Assembly (NCBI GenBank): GCA_963932465.1
Contig: OZ010786.1
Location: 268,678,411-268,742,410, forward strand
Reading direction: 5' to 3'
DNA length: 64,000 nucleotides
Source: Maratus speciosus
Taxonomy: Eukaryota; Arthropoda; Arachnida; Araneae; Salticidae
Position numbers and translations under genes: made by a program. Within the stretch, counting starts at the first letter, position 1. Every line of letters begins with the position of its first letter. Below are positions 48,236 to 59,116 of this stretch, piece by piece. A model generated the notes under the pieces. That model saw nothing but the letters and a program-made list of their open reading frames with translations. It was not told where the DNA came from and ran no database searches.

Positions 48236-48842
48236 ATATTCGTCTATTAGGTATAAATTCTGAGGCTGGAATTAGCTAGATTTGCAAGTTGAGTACGTTG
48301 TCTTTTGATTCAGTGTAGCACGTGAGCAACGTTGAACAATGAGTTTGATTTTCAAGAACTTTGATATAAATATATATCTTGTTGAGGAACTCTTTGGAAA
48401 AGTCACCATGTTTAGTGTCTGAGAAGTACCAACATTTCAAGTGACTTTAATTTTCATTGTGTCACTCTCTCTGTTCAGTGGTGCTTTGGACATTTCTTAT
48501 ACTTAATCCCGTTGTGATATGGAGCTTGAACATTGATATTTGCCTTACAGTATGTTGCCATTTCAGTGTACTTCTTTGTGTTCTTTTTTTATGCAGTTCT
48601 TCATAAGTTGAAGGTTACCTATAAACATTTCAGGCCGTGTTGGCATTCCTGTTTTGGCAACGTCCACTGTTACTCTTGTGACCATTCGAGCGGTTTTTTA
48701 CAAATACTTCCAATTATTTTATTGTAAAATATAATTAAGTTAAAAAGTGATATAACCAGTGAAATACTACTGTGCTCCACTCATTTAATATATATATCTA
48801 ATTTGAAATAAAAAATATTTTGCTTGTCTATACAATAAATCA

Positions 48843-48890
48843 AAATTTTGTTACTCTTGTGACCAGAGTGTCACAAGAGTAACAAAATTT
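48843..48890. repeat. perfect 21-bp inverted repeat
   Basis: AAATTTTGTTACTCTTGTGAC (last base at 48863) and its exact inverse (48870-48890), 6-nt spacer. The core GTTACTCTTGTGACC also occurs alone at about 48668, and a weaker inverted form at about 49047. Confidence 0.9.
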
Positions 48891-49488
48891 CGATTTAATA
48901 TATAAACAAATAAAATGCTTTTTGTCGCCAATTAGATATATATTACGAGAGTCGATCACAGTGATATTTAATTGGTTATATCAATTTTTATCATAAATAT
49001 ATTTTATAATGAAATAATTGCAAGTATTTATGAAAAAAATGCTCTAATTGTCACGAGATTAACGAATGGACGTTCCCTTTTAGTGTTATTTAGTTTATAT
49101 TTTAATTGGTGAGTTGCCTATAACCATGATTTTTGTTATTTAGTTGCATGACTGCCTTAAACATGCATATTATATATATATATATATTTGTAATATAGCG
49201 AGCTGCCACGTATTAGCATATTTGAATATGCCATTGCTTCACTTTAGTAAGTTCTAATGATGCTGTTGATCAGGTCCGTTTTCAGGCTGTGATAGAGCTG
49301 GATAGTGGTTGGTTCTTTTTTCCCGCCAGGACATTAGTTCCATTAACCTCGCGATTGGCGTCCTGGTTTGGCGTCCCAAGTAAATGAAAAAAGCATTTTC
49401 GTATTTCGAAATTTGTTTGTAAATTCTGGTGCCATTCACAGATTTCAACATTTTACGAATAGAAGTACCTTGCCCCTGAAAGGGTTAA

Positions 49489-49700
49489 ACGCATATTAAT
49501 GTAATTATTATTTTAAAGTTTCCTTTCTCTTTTAATATTCATGTGTAAATACAATCTTCAAGTCCATAATTTTCAATATTTTCCTGCCTTTAACACGTAC
49601 TTATTTAATAGTAATTTTAAAGTTTTTTTTCTGTTTTTAATAGTCACGTGTAAATAAATTTTTAGTCGTTAGGAAATATTATTCTTTGCGCTGTTTTTAG
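49489..49700 (-). mobile_element. old Helitron (family 1), interior part
   Basis: Continues the Helitron begun at 44638: ACGCATATTAATG, TTTCCTTTCTCTTTTAATAT, TTAATAGTCACGTGTAAATA and GCGCTGTTTTTA blocks match copy C in order and orientation. Confidence 0.7.
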
Positions 49701-50421
49701 AATTGAAAATAATCTCTATAATAATAGCCTAAGTCATGTAACTAACATCAACTGTTCCCTTCGCTTTTTATAGCGGCCATTTTGGTACTTTGATGTTAGC
49801 CAACTACAGGGGATAAGTCGCCAAATATTATTCTATCGCCATCATTTCACATATATTATAATAGTCCAAGTCATGTAGCTGCCATAAACAATTACGAGCT
49901 AATCCCTTCGCTTTTAATAAGAAAGGTTTCCATTTTGATTAAAGAATCAAAGTTATTTTTTCGAATAAAACTACATAAAAGTTGCCATGATCGCAAAGAC
50001 TTCTTGGTATTTTTATGTTAGCCGGGTGCAAATCTCGCCAATAGCTTTTTTTAACTCGCCAGTTAGCATTTTTTTATTTTTCGAGTGGTAAATTAAAATG
50101 GTACTATTTGGTTATCTCATCGACCAAAAATCTGTCGCCAGACTATAAGATTAAATGCCAATAATGGTTGATCGTAAATGTGACATTCACTTGACTGTAA
50201 GGAAGTTACACGTGTTTATGCCGTCAAGTGATTTTATTTCGACGTTTTATTTGTATTTGTATTAATGTTATACTAATTTATTTGTTCTTTCGTTATTTAA
50301 AATAAAAATTATGTCAATTTGTGCGAAATTGGTCGACGGGATAACTAAGTAGTACCATTAAAACATTGCTTTGAATTTGAAATTAAATGTCATGATTTCT
50401 TGCATTATTTAATATTTAGCA
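49701..50421. mobile_element. mixed Helitron-related debris
   Basis: 50215-50360 matches the 3' half of family 1 on the plus strand (TTTCGTTATTTAAAATAAAA, GGTCGACGGGATAACTAAGT). 49730-49960 contains two diverged copies of an AGTCATGTARCT segment about 135 bp apart. Confidence 0.55.
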
Positions 50422-50740
50422 CAGATGTCATATACGCGGTTTGACGTGATTTTTTTTTTTTTTTACGACAATTTGGCGAAAACCTCGTTTTCGAATACCA
50501 GTTACATATCTATTTTTAAATTATTTTCTATTATTTTTAAAATGAAATAACAATAAATAAAAAAAAAATTAATTAATATCTATAGAACAAAACAATTTAT
50601 AACATTTTTTTTAAATAAAAAGAAAGTAAATATAAATAAACATTTATTAATAAATAAGCAACAATAGCCGGGTTACCATGTCAGGCAAAATAACGCCATT
50701 TTGGCGGCAATTATGTACTCCGGTGCGTATATGACATCTG
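50422..50740. mobile_element. MITE with 16-bp TIRs
   Basis: CAGATGTCATATACGC at 50422 and its exact inverse ending at 50740. AT-rich 319-bp element without an ORF. Superfamily not assigned. Confidence 0.7.
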
Positions 50741-51599
50741 CACCTAATATTTTTCTTTTCGTTTCGTTGAAAAAAAAAGAAAAAGAAAAGAAAGAATTGA
50801 AAGCCATTAATTTTAAATGTTTCAGTTTTAAATGAAAGTTTTGTATTAAATAAAGAGATAATGAAATTAAAAAAAAAGCATTGTTCTTAGCATACATTTA
50901 AGGGAGGCCAAACTGGTCACCAAATTAGTTTAAAATAATAACGTTTTCTAAAATATGAAAATAAATATCTGTTATGATTAAAATTTGAGTTGCCATCATT
51001 AGAGAAAAATGTATTTAAAATTAGAAAAAAATTAATATTTCGAAAACTAATTCGAATTTTAAAAATTCTAATACCAGTTTTGAGATCTGTGGATCAATAC
51101 GGATTTTTGGTGTTAATTTCATTGCAGAGCATGCCATATTTTGGGAGAAATCGCCTTGAAACATAATCAGTTGTTTAATGAGTCGTTTCATCGAATCGTT
51201 TCCTAAATTCGTTTCATTAGGATTTTTATATATAAGGTATATATATATATATATATATGTACTAAATTTTTCCACACGATAAAAGTCACAATTATGCACG
51301 GATCGTCTTCAAACTCGCCAAACACATTGAGATGGCTAATATTTCGGAGGGGATTCAAATGAGAAAAATCGGCCCAAGGCAGTAGAAATGGGGGACGGTT
51401 AAAAATTTTGAATGCCACCTTAACATTATTCTCATAAAACAGCTCTTATAAAGAAATGACAAGAAAATTAAAAAAAATTCTTTATAGCAGCTGCCAACAA
51501 TATAAATAACCACAATAAAATTCTTACCACAACAATTACTTTTTTACTGCAAGTTTTCCACGTGAAAAATAAAAATCTATGTATAATGCTATCGTATCT

Positions 51600-51950
51600 C
51601 CAAACATATTAGGGGGGGTTGTCGTATGGGGGACCATGTTCTGTTGCCAAGTGCCGCTAAAATTGTCGCCAACTTGGCGATCAAAATTAGTCGCCAAAAG
51701 TGACGCCAACTTGGCGATTTCTCTAATATTTCACCAAATTCCCATAGACTTCCATTATAAATCAATAAGGTTTACTTGCTTACAGAAAATCAACAAATTG
51801 AGATATTTTAATGCAATAAAAACTAATATTGGTACTACTTGGTTATCCCAACTTCATCAAGTGATTTTTATTTCGACATTTTATTTGTATTTTTATTAAT
51901 GTTATACTAATTTATTTGTGGTCTCGTTATTTAAAATAAAAATTTAACTT
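51600..51950 (+). mobile_element. Helitron family 1 interior fragment
   Basis: Resembles 34890-35110 (GTCGCCAACTTGGCGAT, GAAAATCAACAAATTGAGAT) and then 35430-35510 (CATCAAGTGATTTTTATTTC, TTTATTTGTATTTTTATTAA). Confidence 0.65.
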
Positions 51951-52284
51951 TTAACTTCGAAATCTAACTGCGCCTGTAGGCCGAGCCGACAGAGATTTTT
52001 TTTTTTTTTTACTTCTCTTGTTTTACCAGTTTTTTCTCTTAACCGGCTAACTTTCGGTACCGTTTTGGCCGGTAAAGCGGGAGGCTATATATATATATAT
52101 TTAAGATTTATATATATTTAAGATTAATATCGGATAGATTTCGGAATAATTTGTTCCAAATTATAAAACAATTTTGTTTGAATTTATACTTCACATCATT
52201 TATTAATAGGCACTTTTACATTCAATTTTAATGTATATATTGCATTACCTATTAGTTTATATTTTTAAAAATATAGTCATCGTA

Positions 52285-52815
52285 AAAGCAAATTCTGTAC
52301 TTTACAACAAAAGGTGCTGGCACCCCGGCTGCAAACCCAGTTGCTGTAAAATTTACCAGTAGCAGTCTTTAAGAGTGCTGTAAAATTTCTCTCAAGTCTG
52401 GGGAAAGTCGCATTGCTATTGGCTACGGGTTGCACGTGACAGAAAGAATTCGATTTTTACTTCGCTAGTTGCTTGGATTCGCTTTCTCAGCATTGGTGCT
52501 TGAATTTGATTTCACAGCATCGGTGCTTAAAAACTTACAACATAAAGTGCAAGAAAAATCCCTGCATTTTACAACAAAATATGCTGGCACCCCGACTGCT
52601 AACACAGTTGCTGTAAAATTTACAAGCTGCTGTCTTTAAGAGTGCTAAAAAATTTCTCAAGTCTTGGGAAAGTCGTGTTGCTATTGGCTGCGTGGTGCGC
52701 GTGACAGAAATGATTTGATTTTTACTTCAATTATTGCTTGAAAATTCGCTTTCACAGCATCGGTGCTTGAAAAAAATACAGCATAAAGTGCAGGAAAAAT
52801 CACAACATTTTTTTT
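52285..52815. repeat. two 267-bp tandem units
   Basis: ACAACAAAAGGTGCTGGCAC at 52304 and ACAACAAAATATGCTGGCAC at 52571, then the same order of CAGTTGCTGTAAAATTTAC, TCTTTAAGAGTGCT, GGGAAAGTCG, CTATTGGCT, GTGACAGAAA and CAGCATCGGTGCTT. No ORF. Confidence 0.85.
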
Positions 52816-54136
52816 TACAATGGTTATATAAATTACGCTATTAATTACTGAAAGATACAAATAAGTTATTCATTATTTTTAATAAATTTAAATCCGATTA
52901 TAAAAATGTGTTCAATTAAATTAGATAAAAATACGAGATTTGACCCGAGTCAAACATTTCCACGTACAGTGAGTCGAATATCTCGCTTCTACCATTTTAA
53001 AACAGTATATATATACTATATATACACTATGTATACTATGTATACTATATATATACTATGTATATATATAACAGCATAACAATAGCATAGCTGTACCAAA
53101 TTTTATTTAACTACCTTACCTTTTATATTGTTTAGTAAATTACACTTTAAAACAAAAACATCATCATTAACTTTAGTAGCTGCTAGTATAGAAGGTTACG
53201 AATAACAAAAGAAAAATTTACTTTTTTGGTTCAAAATAGCGAAATTCCGCTTTAATATTACCGAAAAACAGCATTAATTAGTAGAAAAGGCCTATAATAT
53301 GCTTCCATCTTGTGCTTATCAGCGAAAAAAAAATAGATAAAATTAAGGATAGACCGAAACAGAATTTTAAAAACGAAACCGAATTTACATATTTTTCCTA
53401 TTTCCGGCCGAAAACGAAAATATCCAAAAAAATGCTTTTAAGTAATTAATACATACATAAATATACATAATTATTAATTAATTATGTGTTTATTAAATAT
53501 AGATAATTATTAATTAACTATACGTGTGGCCGAAGTTGGCTATCTCTTCCTCTGACCAATTTTTTTTATTTTCATACAAAATAAAATGTAATTAATTCAT
53601 CAACAACACAGAATGATTTTCTAAGTCTTGTATACGAATTTTATCTAATTAAAAAATGTTTTAGGCATACAAAGCTCGATTTATCTTTTATAATGAATTT
53701 TTTGGATGACCATTTCTTATACTAGAACTTTCTCAAAGAGTATTCGAAACACTTTTGCAATTTCAAACTAAAATTTTCTATTACTATTAAGTCTTCAGCT
53801 TCTAATGAGCACATGAAAAGCGTCTTCAAAGTTTAGTCATATGTGCATTGCTTGCTTTATAATTTACACTCATGTCTTGAGTCAGTCATGACTGATAATT
53901 ATAAACTGTGAAGTTCATTAGCAATAAATAAAGAGTGTCTCATTTGAGCCGATACAGCTCAAATCAATGAGTAATGTTGAAATGTTTTCAGAAGGAAGAA
54001 ATGGATTTTTGGAATACAGATAGTTTCGGTCGGGCCGAATTTTCGGCCGACGAAACTCAGGTTTTGGGCTGAAATAGAAAACGACTTTTCGGTCGATCCC
54101 TATATAAAATAAAGGCAGTGGGTCAAATCTTCCGTA
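52816..54136. other. AT-rich sequence, nothing recognised
   Basis: Contains a TATATACTATG-type simple repeat near 53005-53070. No gene recognised. Confidence 0.4.
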
Positions 54137-54316
54137 CACTATTAAAAATCTGCAACAAACTGTCCAGTCATTCAACCGTTTTTATAGAAAATGGTAACAT
54201 AACCGTAATTTATCACCATTCTGACCAATAAGCATGTTTCATAATATAATCAAGTAACCGTTATCTATAAAAACGGTTGAATGGCTGGACAAGTTTGCTG
54301 CGGATTTTTAACAGTG
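54137..54316. mobile_element. 180-bp MITE, TA-flanked (copy 2)
   Basis: CACTATTAAAAATCTGCA and (minus) CACTGTTAAAAATCCGCA termini, TA on both sides, arms with TTCAACCGTTTTTATAGA. Same family as 20675-20874, diverged. Confidence 0.9.
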
Positions 54317-55071
54317 TATAGTAAAAGATACCCATTTCCCTTATAGCATATTTAAAATTATGCCGATTATAAAAAATTTCTGTAAGGATTATTTTATGGA
54401 TATTCTCCAATTTCCTCTTGAATGAACGAAAGCATTTCAAATTTTTTTTAAAAATTTCCAAATGCCTAGAAATTTATCGTAATGTCAATTCGTGGTTAAA
54501 TAAGAACTATAATTTTTTTATACCTGTCATTGCTTTAAAACTTTTTAAGGTCTCAAATAAAGATAAGTTATTTTACGAGTATTGCAATACTGGAACTCTT
54601 CGAAAATTGCTGTATATTCTGATTGAAATTTTAAATTCATAGATAAATCCAGAAATTTTGTTAGAATAAAAATAAAACTTTGTATCTTCAAATTGCTATT
54701 GACTGATTAAGTCGTAAGACTTTTTCATTTATTTTTGTGTGTCGTGTTGGAATTTAAAACTCTAATGTTATACAAATATTCTAAGGCTTAGGCATAGGTT
54801 AAGAATGTATTTATGAAACACCTATTATATTGGATATGTTGAACTAGACACCTCAACTTTAAAATTCAGTAATTCACAAACTGTAATTTATAACAAGTAT
54901 GCGGTGGCTATCATAAAACTCTCTTCTATTTAATTCTTAATATGTTGTTTGTGAAATTTCGCAAACCCCTTCTTTTCTCAGCCAGACTGATTAGGCGCCA
55001 GTGATCCCAGGTCACGTGGTCTGACTAGAGAATTGATATTAAAAACATTTTTTCTTTCTTGTTCCTTTTTT
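54317..55071. other. no gene recognised
   Basis: AT-rich; short overlapping ORFs on both strands without recognisable domains. Confidence 0.4.
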
Positions 55072-56310
55072 ACTTTCTTCTATCTTTACAAGAAGAAAGT
55101 ATTGGTTTCATGAAAATTTTCGAATTCCAGTTTTCGACGGATTTACACGTTTTATGAGTCAGAGATTCCAAAAAACATGTTTTTACAAAATGTCTGTCTG
55201 TGAGTCTGTCTGTCTGTCTGTCCGTCTGTCTGTCCGTCTGTCTGTATGTGACACAAATTTTGTGGGCGCTCTATCTCAAGAACTAATGCACGAAATTTAA
55301 AAAAACTTCATATTTAGTTAGACTTTGATATAAACTGGAACTGATTAGTTTTTGGTGAAAATCGCCCAACAGGTGGCGCTGCTATGCGGCATTATTAACG
55401 ATTTCTGCAATAGCTGTATCTCAAGAACTACTGCCCGGATTTTCATAAAACTTCAGATTCAGTTAGTCCAGGATATAGTTTGGTGCTGATTTCTTTTTTG
55501 TGAAAATCGCCCGACAGGTGGCGCTGGTATACTGCATTGTTCATGATTATCGCAATAGCTCTAACGCAAGAAAAAATGCACGAATTTTCATCAAACTTCA
55601 GATTCAGTTAGTCCCTGATATAAATTATTTCTGCTTAATTTTTGGTGCAAATCGCCTAACAGGTGGCGCTGCTGCGCTGCATTTTTCACGATTTCCACAA
55701 GAGGTGTATCTCAAGAACTATTGCACGGATTTTCATCAAACTTCAGATTTAGTTAGTCTTTGACGTGAATTGATGTATAAATTAGTGCTGTTTAATATTT
55801 GGTGTAAATCGCTCAACAGGTGACGCTGCTGTGCTGCATTTTTCACGATTTCCACAAGAGGTGTATCTCAAGAACTATTGCACGGATTGTCATCAAACTT
55901 CAGATTTAGTTAGTCCTTGACATGAATTGATGTATAAATTAGTGCTGTTTAATTTTTGGTGTAAATCGCTCAACAGGTGACGCTGCTATGCTGTATTTTT
56001 TGCAATTTCCCCAATAGCTTTATCTCAAGAACTAATGCTTGGATTTTCAACAAACTTCAGATTCAGGTATACCTTGATATCGTTTAGTGCTGTTTACTTT
56101 TGGTGTAAATCGCTCAACAGGTGGCGCTGCTATGCTACATTTTTTTCAGAATTTCCGCTATAGCTCTATCTCAAGAACTAATGCACGAATTTTCATCCAA
56201 CTTCAAATTCAGATATACTTTGATATGAATTGGTGCTAAATCGTTGTTATTTCTTGTACGTTCTTATTCTCTTAAATGATTTAATTGACGTGATTTATAT
56301 AGAAGAAAGT
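55072..56310 (-). mobile_element. Helentron/pearl-like element, family 2
   Basis: Read on the minus strand: ACTTTCTTCTAT start, a tandem array, an ACAG/ACGG microsatellite (55192-55247), and a terminal hairpin ACTTTCTTCT...AGAAGAAAGT (55072-55100) that repeats the start motif inverted. Same plan as 42199-43316 but no sequence similarity apart from the microsatellite. No ORF. Confidence 0.72.
55260..56225. repeat. ~145-157-bp tandem array, six units
   Basis: The landmark AGGTGRCGCTG occurs at 55371, 55516, 55661, 55818, 55975 and 56119 (spacings 145, 145, 157, 157, 144). Each unit also has TATCTCAAGAACTA and CAAACTTCAGATT. Confidence 0.9.
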
Positions 56311-56329
56311 TTTGTGATGGCCACAACAT

Positions 56330-56800
56330 ACTAGTTTTTCTTTGAACAAGAAAAATAATTTCGAGGAACCTAATTTTTATCAAGCCGTCCTGTTTAAATG
56401 CTCCGCTGTCTTCAGCGTTTTCATCCTCATTTGCTTTTCTAAGACAACAATTAGTTTTCTCAGGCGGCATTTCTGAGCAAAGTTTGGTAATCCATTTAAC
56501 AGCATTGAAAACACTGATGTTTTTTGTCAGGTTGGTTGCTGAAGAACAATCATCAAAAGACGCAATAATCGACCGCAACAGATATCTTTTGTAGTAGGTT
56601 TCAGCATTTTAGTAACTCATTGATCCATTGGTTTTGTCACTGTAGTAGCATCTGCCGGAAGAAATTGTAAATTTATATTCAACAGTTTAAAGTTGGCATG
56701 ACAAGGTGAATTGTAGAGGAACAAATTTTATTTTTTAGTTTCTTCAATCATTCGTATATTGAACTCATTCAGCCACCCCTCCATTAAAACAATCGACAAC
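56330..56800 (-). pseudogene. Tigger/pogo transposase remnant
   Basis: Minus-strand pieces follow the second half of a Tigger DDE domain: WLNEF, LYNSPCH (family form VDNAPSH), LQFLPADATTVTKPMDQ immediately followed by a stop, then a shifted frame with ISVFNAVKWITKLCSEMPPEKTNCCLRKA, matching the DAVxWIxxxWxxVxxxTIxNCFRKAG region. Broken by at least one stop and two shifts. Confidence 0.7.
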
Positions 56801-57443
56801 CAGTATTTTTTTAGTTTAGTTTTTATTGTGAATGTGAATCTTGAACGTAGCAGGTAATAAGCTGCGTATAGGTTTTTTTTATCGTGGTCTTCTATTAGAA
56901 GAAATGATGTTTAATTTTAAAAAAAGGGGAAATTTATTTCCGAATATGAAATCATGCTTGGATTCTTTTTAGAAGAAATAGTTGCTGAAGTATTAATTGT
57001 TTTAAAAGCATTTCTCTTGTTTTTAGTTCAGTTTTAATGTGAATCTCGAACGCAACATTCTGACTGTACAATTCTTGATCTTCCGCAAAGGGAGAAATGA
57101 ATATTCTTGAATATATAAAAGAAATCTTTGATTCCCAGTGAGGAATAATGCCTTTAACAAATATTATTCAAATGTTTTCGTTGTAAATATTGTACATATT
57201 AAAAGTGTAAATATAGAATTAAAAGTGTAAATATACAAAGTTTTAAATTATCCTGTGCTTGACTTGGATTTATACTGAAAAACACCAGCGCCATTTTCAG
57301 CTGTGAAATATGTTTGTTTACATTAATATTATTTAAAAACAGATCGTGAATTCTTAAACTTAGCTCAGTTTTTTTTTTTTTTTTTTTTTTTTCAGTTCTA
57401 TTAATAAAAAAGTTCAGAGGTTTTTTTTTTTTTCACTTCTAAA
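56801..57443. other. unrecognised, T-rich
   Basis: Poly(T) runs at 57369-57392 and 57421-57434. No gene recognised. Confidence 0.4.
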
Positions 57444-58188
57444 TTATACACAAAAATTAATAGGTCTTTTAATGATGGAATTATTTGCATTCAGTTCATA
57501 AGACCTCTTTTTTTTTTTATCACTGCCCACAAATACCCAACTTCCAGAAAGTTCTTGATACATGTTCATATGCATAAAAATCACATCATATATTTCAAAG
57601 TCAGAAGTTTTATTCTGGTCCGTGTAGTGAGCAGATTGTAAGTTGAGAAGATACTCATTTTTCAAGCGCTTCCAAAAATGATTCAGAAGAGTCTCGCGCA
57701 AACGGAAGCGTTTCACTAAGGATTCCTTGGTTGCAGGTAAACACAAGATATGCTTTAGAGTTGCTATAACTAGTTGACCAGGGCGAACGCTAAATTTCTT
57801 GGAGATAGCACGTTTGTTTAGGACTGATTTTATACACTGTCTGGATCTTAAAATCCAAAACTTTTCACTAGTTTGTACTAATGTACTGGACACTCCTGAA
57901 TGAAAAACTTTTTCATGTGCATCTTTCACGATTATTTCAGTCAATTTATGTTTTGCAGGAATCACAAGGGGATGTTTTTCATAACATGAGGAATCAGACT
58001 TTTGTAACCGTCCTCGTACCAACAGAAAAACTTCATCTGACAACATAGGATTTAACTGTAGAAGATTTGATTCTTTAGGGATACTCTTGTTACATTTCAA
58101 GGATTTTATAACTTCGGGAAAACTTCCTTCCTGCACTAGCTTTGACCAAAAATTTTCAGCATGTAACATTTCCTCAGCTGATAATCAG
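57444..58188 (-). pseudogene. BEL/Pao Pol fragment without integrase core
   Basis: A 241-codon ORF. Residues 36-115 match the N-terminal zinc module of BEL/Pao integrase: GRLQKS, HPLVIPAKH, AHEKVFHSG (H85, H90) and C112 in RQCIKSVLN. The second Cys pair is gone and the whole DDE core is missing. From about residue 150 the sequence is the domain that normally follows the core (RFRLRETLLNHFWKRLKNEYL, DUF5641 type). So roughly 250-300 residues were deleted with the frame kept open. The reading frame is lost near 58188, where a G-rich inverted-repeat-like sequence begins. Confidence 0.85.
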
Positions 58189-58260
58189 CACCGTGCGAAA
58201 GGGGGGGCGAAGGGGGCGGTCGCCCCGGGCGCAGAAATTTAGGGGCGCCAAATTTGCACT
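58189..58260 (+). mobile_element. G/C-rich transposon end, hAT-like
   Basis: CAGCACCGTGCGAAAGGGGG followed by GGGGGCGGTCGCCCCGGGCG and AGGGGCGCCAAAT. It abruptly ends the BEL/Pao sequence. A similar arrangement (GTGCCCCGGGAGCC, AGGGGCGCCAAAT) starts at 61731. Class is inferred from the CAG start; no partner end was found. Confidence 0.4.
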
Positions 58261-59116
58261 ACCAATTTCCGTTTTTTTTTTTTTTAATTGTCGTCGATCA
58301 TTTTCATTGGAATTTTTTTTTTCACTCTTCGATAATCTATATTTTTGTAAAACTAAATGTATATATTTACATATCGGGAATATTTTTCCCAGTGGAAGTA
58401 TGTACATTTTTCATTTCAAAATTATTGCGTTGTTCACATTTACTTTTCATTGAGCTCTTTAGATCTGATGATTTTATAATATGCTTTTATGATGTTTTAT
58501 TGCAGTGTTTCTTAAACTTTTGCACTCTGCGGGCCCTTTACATCGTATACGAAAGTTTCTGCCACCTGCCACACTCAGTGAATATGAATTGCTAACCTAT
58601 TCTGATTCCACTATGGGATCATTCTTATAGTCATTCGGTCATTACTTTGCTGTTAAAAAAAGGTCCAGCACAGGATGAAAATGCTGATTACATGAAATCT
58701 GCGATTGCATAAGGACTACAATTTTCCAAACTAACGTTCAAGAAAATTATACCTAGTGGAGAAATTATTAACGGTGATTGCTGCTTGTTTGATAACTTAA
58801 TTAAGGGAATCACTATATTTTGTTTTCTCTTTTTATTATTCACCAATTATCATGATCGCCCTCCAAAGTTAGCCAATCCATATTGTGAGTTTTTCATGTA
58901 GAAGAAATTAAATCCTAAAATTCCTGAGCATATAAATGCTCTAGAACACAGGAATGCATACATTCGCTAAAAGAAACTTAAGAGACGTTTTAAATTAAAT
59001 CATATAATCGACAGCAAATTTGAAAAGAGCTAAAGTGAAAATTACTGAAAGTGAAAAAGATAAATGGCAAAATATATTCAGGATGAAATTATGAACTTTC
59101 TTGCCAATGAAGTAAG
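58261..59116. other. unrecognised; possible hAT end
   Basis: CAGTGTTTCTTAAACTTTTG at 58504 resembles the hAT end at 22271, but no matching right end was seen. Confidence 0.35.

Larger units (their letters stand above)
45010..49488. mobile_element. piggyBac-like element, TTAA-flanked
   Basis: TTAA at 45010-45013 and 49485-49488. Just inside are CCCCTTCAAAGG and, inverted, CCCTTTCAGGGG. Both ends carry TGGCACCAGAAT about 70 bp in. TTAA duplication with CCC-type TIRs is the piggyBac signature. No piggyBac transposase was recognised; much of the interior is a LINE. Confidence 0.75.
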
